From Candidatus Nomurabacteria bacterium GW2011_GWB1_43_19 (lineage in GTDB: Bacteria > Patescibacteriota > Minisyncoccia > Phycocordibacterales > UBA9973): a DNA stretch of 47,363 bases. The stretch spans positions 11,441 through 58,803 of the forward strand of contig LCGB01000004.1 of assembly GCA_000999465.1 (NCBI GenBank). The letters are read 5' to 3'. The notes under the pieces are model-generated. The model had not been told where the DNA came from, did not search any database, and was given only the letters and a program-made list of their open reading frames with translations. A program made the translations under genes and the position numbers. Positions 34,743 through 42,633 of this stretch are shown in pieces (within the stretch, counting starts at the first letter, position 1; each line of letters opens with the position of its first letter).

Positions 34743-35345
34743 ATGAAAAAATTTGAAGAATTAAAATTTAATATTGGAGAATTAAAGGGCATTTCGGTCA
34801 AGAACATTGAGGAGCATTTGAAGCTCTACGCGGGTTATGTGAAAAATACAAATCTAATTTTGGAGAAAATTCCTGAATACGAGAGCTACGCAAAAGAGGA
34901 CACTTTCGCGCCTTACGTTGTAAGTGAAATTCAACGCAGGTTTAGCTTTGAATTTAATGGTATGCGGAATCACGAATATTATTTCAAATCGCTGGAAAGC
35001 GGAGCAAAATCATTATCCGCAAATTCTCAACTAAAGACAGCCATAGAAAAATTTGCCCCGTCTTTTGACGCCTGGCTGGCCGGCTTTAAAACGCTCGCCA
35101 TGACTCGCGGAATCGGCTGGGCGGTGCTTGGTTATGATAAAAAGACGGAGCAACTGGTGCATATCTGGATAGACGAACAGCACCTGGGCCAATTAAACGG
35201 GGTAGAATGGGTATTGGGCATTGATATGTGGGAACACGCCTTCATTTACGACTATCCGACTTCGGAGAAGAAAAAATATGTGGAAGCATTCTTCGCCAAT
35301 CTTAATTGGGAAGTGATTGAAAAAAACTTCAAAGCGGCTCAGTAA
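34743..35345 (+). CDS. Superoxide dismutase (Fe/Mn family)
   Basis: EEHLKLYAGYVKNTN, FNGMRNHEYYFKSL, GIDMWEHAFIYDYP: all four expected metal ligands (H, H, D, H) are present. Confidence 0.88.
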   Translation: MKKFEELKFNIGELKGISVKNIEEHLKLYAGYVKNTNLILEKIPEYESYAKEDTFAPYVVSEIQRRFSFEFNGMRNHEYYFKSLESGAKSLSANSQLKTAIEKFAPSFDAWLAGFKTLAMTRGIGWAVLGYDKKTEQLVHIWIDEQHLGQLNGVEWVLGIDMWEHAFIYDYPTSEKKKYVEAFFANLNWEVIEKNFKAAQ

Positions 35346-36834
35346 AAAATTTTTTCATGCTTCGTCCAAAAAGCCGGTAGGTAAACCAGCCATAAATTAC
35401 CAAAACCAATATAATCGGAAAATTTGGAATGGTAAAAGAAGCAAAAGAAACACCGGCCAGGACATTGATTACACCAAGTTCCCAGTGAAGCAAAAGATAC
35501 GCAATGTAACCGAGCGGCGTCGCCAGAATGTGCGAAATTATCCCGGCAAAGCCGGTGAAAAATCCAAAAATCATGGTAAGCGGTATAAAAGGAAGAATCA
35601 GAACATTGGCAGGGAACGCCACCAGCGACAAGTTCCCCATTTTATACAGAACAAAAGGCAGAACAAAAATATAGGCGGCGAAAGTGACCGAAACTACATC
35701 CCGCAGCTTGAAAGATTCCGGTACCCATAGAAAATACTTCTCTACCTTGGGCGCAAAGAATATCACGGCAATTGTCGCAATGAATGAAAGTTGAAAAGAA
35801 ACATCATAAACAAGCACAAACGGGTTAAAAATAATCATTAAAACACCGGCAAGTATCAACGCCCGTGCAACATCATAATTTCTGCCAGTAGCGCGGGCAA
35901 TAAGCGCCAGGACAGCCATCGTGCCTGCACGCACGGCAGTCGCTTGTCCGCCCGCCATCACTACAAAAAGTAAAATCCCGAAAATACCAGCGCTAAATCC
36001 AAAATTGCGCGGCAAAAACGCAAATATTTCCATAATCCATTCAGCAACAATCGTCACATTATAGCCGGAAAGCGCTACGATATGTATGGTGCCGGTATCT
36101 ATAAATCTCTGACGCATCTCTTGTCCGAAAGAAGAACGTTCGCCGAGAATTAACCCACCCATCAACAGATTTTCGGGTTCAGGAATGGCAAAATCCATTT
36201 TTTCCAGAAATTTTCCCTTGGCGAAAAACAGCGCGCTTTTGACTATGTTGCCGTTCCCCCTCGAAACAATTTCAATTTTCGAATAGCTCATCACATATAA
36301 AATCCCATCCTTGCGCAAATAATTCACATAATCAAAAACTTTGCCTTGGTCGGTGATAAAATTTTCCGGCTTTTTGAGAGTTCCTTTTAAACTTATCTCG
36401 TCTCCATATTTATAATTCTCTTCCAAGCCAGTTGATAATAAAATTTTAACTGACACACTTTCTGCCATGGCAGAGTTTGTGTCAGTTTGGACAAGTTTTG
36501 CAAGAAGAGTCAATTGCTGATTGTTTTCTTTAACGTTCGGTTCATCCACGATTTTTCCCGTCAAAGAAACATTTTTGCTGACTTTGGACTCGAAAACGAC
36601 AGGGTTGGGAGTATCAGCTATATCAAATCTAAACATCCCAACTGAAAACATCAGGACAAAAATTGAAATTAAAATTCCTAAATTCTTCTTGGAAACAAAC
36701 GCAAAAAACAAAAACAGGGCAACAGAAATCACGCTAAACAAGATGGTCAAATAAATATTTACAAAAACAAAAGAGCGCAACAGCACTCCAAATATAAAAC
36801 CGAAACAAACTGAATAGAAAGCCCAATCACGCAT
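35329..36834 (-). CDS. comEC: ComEC/Rec2 competence-family membrane protein
   Basis: DUF4131-like N-terminus; ALSGYNVTIVAEWI, TAVRAGTMAVLALIARATGRNYDVARAL; multi-TM. Confidence 0.92.
   Translation of the reverse strand: MRDWAFYSVCFGFIFGVLLRSFVFVNIYLTILFSVISVALFLFFAFVSKKNLGILISIFVLMFSVGMFRFDIADTPNPVVFESKVSKNVSLTGKIVDEPNVKENNQQLTLLAKLVQTDTNSAMAESVSVKILLSTGLEENYKYGDEISLKGTLKKPENFITDQGKVFDYVNYLRKDGILYVMSYSKIEIVSRGNGNIVKSALFFAKGKFLEKMDFAIPEPENLLMGGLILGERSSFGQEMRQRFIDTGTIHIVALSGYNVTIVAEWIMEIFAFLPRNFGFSAGIFGILLFVVMAGGQATAVRAGTMAVLALIARATGRNYDVARALILAGVLMIIFNPFVLVYDVSFQLSFIATIAVIFFAPKVEKYFLWVPESFKLRDVVSVTFAAYIFVLPFVLYKMGNLSLVAFPANVLILPFIPLTMIFGFFTGFAGIISHILATPLGYIAYLLLHWELGVINVLAGVSFASFTIPNFPIILVLVIYGWFTYRLFGRSMKKFFTEPL
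36448..36487. repeat. In-frame intragenic palindrome in comEC
   Basis: AACTGACACA-CTTTCTGCCATGGCAGAGTT-TGTGTCAGTT; core matches the repeats flanking Cas2-like gene 3. Confidence 0.85.
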
Positions 36835-36841
36835 TTATTTT

Positions 36842-37342
36842 TTATTTATATTTTTTAAGTTCTACTGGTTCTTCTTCCGCAAAACTTGTCGCTATTTCGT
36901 CCGCCCGCTCATTGTATTTGTTTTCGTTATGCCCTTTTACGTAAATCCACTTGATTTTAAATTCCCTCGTAAGTTCATACAATTCTTCCCAGAGTTTGCG
37001 ATTTAAAACCGGTTTTTTGGCGGCATTGCGCCAATTATTTTTCATCCAATTTTCTATCCATTCGGTAATTCCCAAAATCACATACTTGGAATCGGAAACA
37101 ATTTCAATATTATACACAGGCGTTGCCTGTGTATTTTTTCGTTTTAGATATTTAAGGGCCTCTATCGGCGCGGTTAATTCCATTTGGTTGTTGGTCGCAT
37201 GTTTTATATACCTACCTATTTCATGCACGCGCCCTTGTCCGCCGTTATTTTGCGGAAGCAAAATAACGGCGGCCCAGCCGGCCCTTCCCGGATTCCCCTT
37301 CGCCGCCCCATCGGTATAAATGATTATTTTGTCTTTTGTCAT
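36842..37342 (-). CDS. rnhA: Ribonuclease HI
   Basis: IIYTDGAAKGNPGRAGWAAVI, TNNQMELTAPIEAL, IVSDSKYVILGI, KGHNENKYNERADEIA. Confidence 0.95.
   Translation of the reverse strand: MTKDKIIIYTDGAAKGNPGRAGWAAVILLPQNNGGQGRVHEIGRYIKHATNNQMELTAPIEALKYLKRKNTQATPVYNIEIVSDSKYVILGITEWIENWMKNNWRNAAKKPVLNRKLWEELYELTREFKIKWIYVKGHNENKYNERADEIATSFAEEEPVELKKYK
37112..37134. repeat. In-frame palindrome in rnhA (second loop)
   Basis: ATACACAGGC-GTT-GCCTGTGTAT, 10-bp perfect arms. Confidence 0.8.
37239..37272. repeat. In-frame palindrome in rnhA (first loop)
   Basis: CCGCCGTTATTTTGC-GGAA-GCAAAATAACGGCGG, 15-bp perfect arms. Confidence 0.9.
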
Positions 37343-37344
37343 AC

Positions 37345-39027
37345 CTATACTATATCAACTATCCTTAACTTTAACTCTTCCTTGCCACGGAAACGGGAAA
37401 GGTCAAAAGTCGCGAGCAGGTTTACGGCAAGACCTTCAGAGAGAGTATTTTTGAAAGAGTCAATATTGGAGAAAAAGGAAACGGCGGCGGCTTTATGCCC
37501 GTCGGAATCGGAAAAAGCGATTTCTAGGTGTTCCCCTGAGCCGTTTTTGCCGAATTTTTTTATTTTTTCTATTTTCACGCCCGGAAACAAAAAGACGGGC
37601 TTCGGGTTCCCGAGCCCGAAGGGTGACAATTTTTCTATCTCGCGCCAATTCTTCATATTGACCTCTCCTAAATCGGTTTTTATGTCAAAGGCCGTGGCTT
37701 CTTCCGGCTTTGTCCTTTTTAATTTCCCGAAGGAAGCGGAAAGCGCGTCTTCCAGAAAATGAATCCGGTCGTTACGCACCGTGAATCCGCCGGCCAGTTC
37801 GTGCCCGCCGAAATCCAAGAAAAATTCTTTGGTTTCGGTCATCAACTCAACCACCGAGACCGATCCGTCGCTTCGGCAAGACCCTTTGATGCAATCGTTC
37901 TCGTCCTTACCCCAGACAAAAACGGGCTTTTGGTGTTCATCGGAGATTTTCCCGGCCACCAAGCCCAGGATACCCACCCGCCAGCCGGGGTTGCCCATCA
38001 CTATCACTTCCCTGTTCGCGTGGGTCTCAAATTTTTTATTCACTTCCCGCATAATTCCGGTCACAACGGTCTTCCGTTCGTCGTTTATTTTGGACAGATG
38101 GTCCGAGAGCGCGCCCGCTTCCGCCTTATCTTCCGTGGCTAGAAGCTCGTAAGCCCGAAGAGGGTCATCCATGCGCGAGGCGGCGTTCAACCTCGGGGTC
38201 ACCATGAAACTGACATCGTCCTCGGACAAATGTCTTTGGCTGATGTTTAGCTTGGCGAGAAGTTTCGCCAGTCCCGGCCGGGGAGATTTGCGCAAGACCT
38301 TCATCCCGAAATACACCAGGGCCCGGTTCTCGCCCAGAAGCGGGACCATGTCGGAGAGCGTGGCCAGGCCGGCCATGTCCAGCATCCATTTTTCCCAGCC
38401 GTCTTTGATTTTAAAATATTCGCCGTATTTTTTTACAAAACCCTGGGCAAGTTTAAAAACGACTCCCGCCCCACAAAGCATTTTCTCCGGGTAGTCATCC
38501 GTTTTCGGGTTCAAAATCGCATAGGCGCGGGGCAAATCAACGGAGGACTGCCCCCCTTCGCCAAAACTTCGGCGGGGTAAATGGTGGTCGGTAATGATGA
38601 CGTCAATGCCTAGAACCTCCGCCTGGGCCACTTCCGCCGCTGCCGTAATCCCCAGGTCAACCGTGATTAAAAGCGTTGCTTTTCCTTCGACGAATTGCTT
38701 GATTGCGTCAAGATTGAGTCCGTATCCTTCGGAATTCCTTTGGGGGATGTAAATTTCAAAATTTTTATACCCTATTTTTTTAAACAAGTCGGTCAAAATA
38801 ACTGCTCCGGGAATGCCGTCGCAGTCATAATCGGCATAAATGACTGTTTTTTCGTTCGCCTCTATGGCTTCAAAAATCCGCACGCAAGCTTTCTCCATAT
38901 CTCGCATTAAAAAAGGATCGTGAACATCCCGTTCATAATCCGGATTGAGGTATATGTCGGCTTGCGCCTCGGCGGCAATCCCTCTTTTTTCTAAAAGCGC
39001 GCGCAACAATTCACCGTACTTTTGCAT
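37345..39027 (-). CDS. recJ: Single-stranded-DNA-specific exonuclease RecJ
   Basis: VIYADYDCDGIPGAVIL, LITVDLGITAAAEV, VIITDHHLP, GGHELAGGFTV. Confidence 0.96.
   Translation of the reverse strand: MQKYGELLRALLEKRGIAAEAQADIYLNPDYERDVHDPFLMRDMEKACVRIFEAIEANEKTVIYADYDCDGIPGAVILTDLFKKIGYKNFEIYIPQRNSEGYGLNLDAIKQFVEGKATLLITVDLGITAAAEVAQAEVLGIDVIITDHHLPRRSFGEGGQSSVDLPRAYAILNPKTDDYPEKMLCGAGVVFKLAQGFVKKYGEYFKIKDGWEKWMLDMAGLATLSDMVPLLGENRALVYFGMKVLRKSPRPGLAKLLAKLNISQRHLSEDDVSFMVTPRLNAASRMDDPLRAYELLATEDKAEAGALSDHLSKINDERKTVVTGIMREVNKKFETHANREVIVMGNPGWRVGILGLVAGKISDEHQKPVFVWGKDENDCIKGSCRSDGSVSVVELMTETKEFFLDFGGHELAGGFTVRNDRIHFLEDALSASFGKLKRTKPEEATAFDIKTDLGEVNMKNWREIEKLSPFGLGNPKPVFLFPGVKIEKIKKFGKNGSGEHLEIAFSDSDGHKAAAVSFFSNIDSFKNTLSEGLAVNLLATFDLSRFRGKEELKLRIVDIV
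38551..38577. repeat. In-frame palindromic repeat in recJ
   Basis: CCCCCCTTCGCCAAAACTTCGGCGGGG; same family as intergenic 43649-43675. Confidence 0.8.
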
Positions 39028-39057
39028 GAATTAAATTTTAGCATATAATAGGAGAAA

Positions 39058-39156
39058 GCAGAATAAAGTTTTCAAGGGGTTTTGGGCGCGGCGGCGCGAA
39101 AACTTCAGGATTTTTTAAACTTCAAAAAATCCGTACTGGCAAAAATTTTATTCTGC
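39058..39156 (+). repeat. Three-copy nested palindromic element, copy C (5' of the HIT gene)
   Basis: Outer arms GCAGAATAAA(G)TTTT / AAAA(T)TTTATTCTGC around the conserved core; ends 7 nt before the ATG at 39164. Confidence 0.9.
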
Positions 39157-39163
39157 AAAAATT

Positions 39164-39556
39164 ATGGAAAACTGCATTTTTTGTAAAATTGTAAAAGGAG
39201 AAATTCCCTGCGCGCAGGTTTTTGAAGACGGGGATTTTCTGGCTTTTCTGGACATCCAGCCGGTGGCCAACGGGCATCTCCTGATTATTCCGAAAAAGCA
39301 TATTGTTTGGATGCAGGACGCCGAAGACGAAGTGATTACCGGGATTTTCAAATTGGCTAAAAAATTAATGCTGGCGGTAAAAAACGGAATCGGGTGCGAC
39401 TATGTCCAGCTCTCCATTGTCGGCAAGGATATCCCGCATTTCCACATTCATCTGATTCCCAGATACTTAAACGACGGCTTTCCGCAATTTACGACAAAAA
39501 GATACCACGACGGCGAAATGGAAAAGGTCGCGAAAAAAATTATTTCAGCGCTCTGA
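39164..39556 (+). CDS. HIT-family (histidine triad) protein
   Basis: CIFCKIVKGEIPCAQVFEDGDFLAFLDIQP, final triad HFHIHLIPR. Confidence 0.96.
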   Translation: MENCIFCKIVKGEIPCAQVFEDGDFLAFLDIQPVANGHLLIIPKKHIVWMQDAEDEVITGIFKLAKKLMLAVKNGIGCDYVQLSIVGKDIPHFHIHLIPRYLNDGFPQFTTKRYHDGEMEKVAKKIISAL

Positions 39557-39587
39557 TTTTTTGGTTAAATTTGATTAAAAACGATTT

Positions 39588-39627
39588 TTATACTCAAAAC
39601 TCTGCTATGGCAGATAAAAAAGTATAA
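39588..39627. repeat. Palindromic repeat 3' of Cas2-like gene 3
   Basis: TTATACTCAAAACTCTGCTATGGCAGATAAAAAAGTATAA. Confidence 0.85.
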
Positions 39628-39633
39628 GAGTAT

Positions 39634-40128
39634 TTAAAGATTAAAAGAGGTGATTTGGTAACTCTTGGCTAGTCTCAGCGCTTTGAGATGTCTTTGCAGG
39701 CGAATACGTTTTATATAGGATATAAACTCCTCCGGTAAAGGAGAGGGTCCGACCCAAACACTTTTGTGTATCATCTCGTACCCGAATTTTCGCAAATGAA
39801 ACCTGAGCCACTCCCTTTCGGCTTTTTTATTCTGTGGAATGTCATACATCACAATAAGATTTTTAGGAGCATCTTTCGGAAAACACGATGAAAAACTTTT
39901 CATAGAATGAAGCTTTCGCTCAATATATTTCCTACCGGCAAGAGATATAATTGCCCGATTTTCTCCCTGCAAAATATAATTTTTCTTTCTTAATTTGTAT
40001 ACGGCGTTGCGAATAGATTGTTTTTTGTAAGGGCTGAAAGCGGGCAAGCCGAAAAGACTTACCAGCACGCCCTTGTATCGAAGGCGCGGTTTCAAAAGAA
40101 GTTCCAAAATTTTCTCTGATAAATTCAT
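39634..40128 (-). CDS. Stand-alone Cas2/PaaX-like protein (wHTH + Cas2-like), gene 3
   Basis: PKNLIVMYDIPQNKKAEREWLRFHLRKFGYEMIHKSVWVGPSPLPEEFISYI; same architecture as genes 1 and 2 but divergent. Confidence 0.8.
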   Translation of the reverse strand: MNLSEKILELLLKPRLRYKGVLVSLFGLPAFSPYKKQSIRNAVYKLRKKNYILQGENRAIISLAGRKYIERKLHSMKSFSSCFPKDAPKNLIVMYDIPQNKKAEREWLRFHLRKFGYEMIHKSVWVGPSPLPEEFISYIKRIRLQRHLKALRLAKSYQITSFNL

Positions 40129-40144
40129 ATCGAGTTAATCATAC

Positions 40145-40196
40145 CACCCAATATACTTAAAATCTAGCCATGGCATAAATTTAAGTATGTGTGGGT
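40145..40196. repeat. Palindromic repeat 5' of Cas2-like gene 3
   Basis: CACCCAATATACTTAAAATCTAGCCATGGCATAAATTTAAGTATGTGTGGGTG; aligns with 39588-39627 in direct orientation. Confidence 0.8.
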
Positions 40197-40239
40197 GAAA
40201 ATGGCTTTCAAAAAGGGCGTTGCGCGGGCGGGCGACACG

Positions 40240-41448
40240 TCAAACTAAAAGCGGCTGAAGTGCCGGAAGCTCCTTGCCGGCTAGAAATTCCAGAGTCGCG
40301 CCGCCGGCTAAGCTGACATGCGAATAGTCATCCAAACTCGCGTATTTTCGCGCGACATCAATCGTGTCTCCACCAGCTATGATCGTTGTCCCCGCCACCT
40401 CCTTCATGGCATTTAAGACAGCCCTTGAGCCCTCCGCGAATTTTTCATCTTCAAATTTCCCCATCGGCCCGCCCAGGAAAACGGTGGCGGATTTTTTTAT
40501 TATATTGGAAAAATTTTCCCGAGTTTTCGGCCCGATATCAAAGGCAGACCATTTATCCGACATTTTCTCTGAAAAAATATCAACGATTCGCGTTTCGGTC
40601 CCGTCGGACACGACAATATCTTCCGGATACACAATTTTATCCCTATATTTTTCCAATATTTCTTTCGCATACAAAACCCAGTCCCTCTTTTCGCGTTTTT
40701 TCGCGTCCACGAAGATATCTTCAACGAAAGAACTGCCGAGATTTTTGCCCAGCGCTTTCAGGAAGACATTGGCGACCGCTCCGCCGACTAAAATTTTATC
40801 CGCGATGTTTAATAAATTATTCACCGAATCAACCTTGTCGGAAATTTTCGCCCCGCCGATTATCACCGTGAAGGGCCTTTTGGGACTCTCCAGCAGGTCG
40901 GACAGCATATTAACTTCATGCTCCAGATAAAGACCCGCGACTGCCGGCAAATGGCGCTCAATGCCGGTGGTTGAGGCATGCGCCCGCATAGCCTGGGGAA
41001 AGCCGTCAAAAACAATCAGGTCTTTTCCGAGACAAAGTTTTTTTGAAAATTCATCGTCATCTTCCGTTTCTTCCTTGTAAAATCGGACGTTTTCAAGCAT
41101 TAAAATATCTCCTTGCTTCATTTGAGAAATTTTTTCGTCAACCAAGGGACCGATGCAGTCATCCACTTTGAGAACCGGACGGTTTAAAAGTTCGGAAAGT
41201 TTCCGGGCGTGAGGAGTGGTGCGCAGGTTCTCCACGACCTTGCCGTCCGGGCGTTTGACATAGGTAAGAATTATGATTTTGCAGTTTTCTTTCAATAAAT
41301 ATTTCAGTGTCGGAAGTGTCGCCCTAATGCGCATATCGTCGGCCACTTCAAGCGCGCCGTTTATTTCTTTAACATCAATATCATAAGGCGCGCGGTAAAG
41401 AATCGTTTTTCCAGTCAGATTTATGTCGTTTAAGGTCTTAAGTTTCAT
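40240..41448 (-). CDS. pgk: Phosphoglycerate kinase
   Basis: YRAPYDIDV (RVDFNVP equivalent), VIIGGAKISDKVDSVNNLLNIADKILVGGAVANVFL, FLGGPMGKFE. Confidence 0.95.
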   Translation of the reverse strand: MKLKTLNDINLTGKTILYRAPYDIDVKEINGALEVADDMRIRATLPTLKYLLKENCKIIILTYVKRPDGKVVENLRTTPHARKLSELLNRPVLKVDDCIGPLVDEKISQMKQGDILMLENVRFYKEETEDDDEFSKKLCLGKDLIVFDGFPQAMRAHASTTGIERHLPAVAGLYLEHEVNMLSDLLESPKRPFTVIIGGAKISDKVDSVNNLLNIADKILVGGAVANVFLKALGKNLGSSFVEDIFVDAKKREKRDWVLYAKEILEKYRDKIVYPEDIVVSDGTETRIVDIFSEKMSDKWSAFDIGPKTRENFSNIIKKSATVFLGGPMGKFEDEKFAEGSRAVLNAMKEVAGTTIIAGGDTIDVARKYASLDDYSHVSLAGGATLEFLAGKELPALQPLLV

Positions 41449-42206
41449 TCCGAATTTTCCGCTATTTTGATAATCTCCATGAATTTCTTGGTGTCCAGGG
41501 AAGCGCGACCAACCAAGAGTCCCTCCACGCCTCCGTGCCGGAGAAATTCTCCGGCATCTTTCCCGCTAACCGAACCGCCGTAAATGATTCTCGCCTTGGA
41601 CGAGTCCGACCCGAATTTGTCGGAAAGAATTTTGTGAATAAAAATAGCCATTTCCAAAGAATCCTCCGGCGTGGCATCTTTGCGCCCCGGAGTGCTGGAA
41701 ATCGCCCAAACCGGCTCATAGGCGATGATTACTTTGACAATTGAGTCCTTGGAGACCCCCATCAGGCACTCCTCCAACTGCGATTTAACCAGATTAAAAT
41801 AACCGTGGCCTGTGTCCCGCTCGCTCTCCCCCACGCAGAGTATCGGGCGCAGACCGGCGGACAACGCGGACTTTATTTTTTTATTTATGTCCCCATTCCC
41901 CTCGCCTAGGGCACGCCGTTCGGAATGACCCAGGATTACATGCCGGACGCCGAGATTGTAAAGCATTTCCCCGGACACTTCCCCGGTAAAAGCGCCCACC
42001 TCCCCGAAAAAAGCGTCCTGCGCGCCCAAAGATATTTTTCGGGATAATTTTTTCAGTCCTTCTATATACAAAAAAGGCGGGCAAATCGCCACTTCCGTTT
42101 TTTTTATGCGGGAAATTCCTTTGGCTACGCCGGAAAAAAGTCTTTCCGCTTCCTGAATTGTCCGCGGATTCATTTTCCAGTTGCCGATAACGATACGTTT
42201 GCTCAT
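41445..42206 (-). CDS. tpiA: Triosephosphate isomerase
   Basis: VIGNWKMNP, ILGHSERRA, VIIAYEPVWAISS, YGGSVSGKDA. Start at MSKRIV preferred over 42236. Confidence 0.95.
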   Translation of the reverse strand: MSKRIVIGNWKMNPRTIQEAERLFSGVAKGISRIKKTEVAICPPFLYIEGLKKLSRKISLGAQDAFFGEVGAFTGEVSGEMLYNLGVRHVILGHSERRALGEGNGDINKKIKSALSAGLRPILCVGESERDTGHGYFNLVKSQLEECLMGVSKDSIVKVIIAYEPVWAISSTPGRKDATPEDSLEMAIFIHKILSDKFGSDSSKARIIYGGSVSGKDAGEFLRHGGVEGLLVGRASLDTKKFMEIIKIAENSE

Positions 42207-42345
42207 GCGGTAAATTATACCATATTGGCCAAACAAAAAACCAAAACCTTATTTTTTATCTCTAATATTCTCAATACCACAATAGCCGCGGCCGTGGTTA
42301 TTGTGGAATGGTTAATTCGGAATGTTAATATAATCTAGTTTCTAG

Positions 42346-42615
42346 TTAATCTTCTATAAATCTCGGCCGTCGGGACTCGGCGTTAACGGTCACCGTCGCC
42401 GAATCGGAGAGGACGGTCAGGGTGCCCGCAACCCATTTGGAAAGATATCCCGGCACGCCTTCACCAACAACATTTGAACCCGTTTGGGCTTTTATCCAGA
42501 ATACTTCAAAGTTTAGGTTGAACAGAAAGACAATGATGGCCAGAAGCAAGAGAGTGGTCGTCAAGAGGGGAGACGATAGGGTTTTTTTTATGCGTTTGTA
42601 ACTTTTTTTAATCAT
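42346..42615 (-). CDS. Short membrane-anchored protein resembling a truncated N-terminus of a tail-fibre-like surface protein
   Basis: TM segment then GEGVPGYLSKWVAGTLTVLSDSATVTVN, similar in pattern to the N-terminus of 42737-43633. Confidence 0.55.
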   Translation of the reverse strand: MIKKSYKRIKKTLSSPLLTTTLLLLAIIVFLFNLNFEVFWIKAQTGSNVVGEGVPGYLSKWVAGTLTVLSDSATVTVNAESRRPRFIED

Positions 42616-42633
42616 AAATATTTTTCTATTTGC

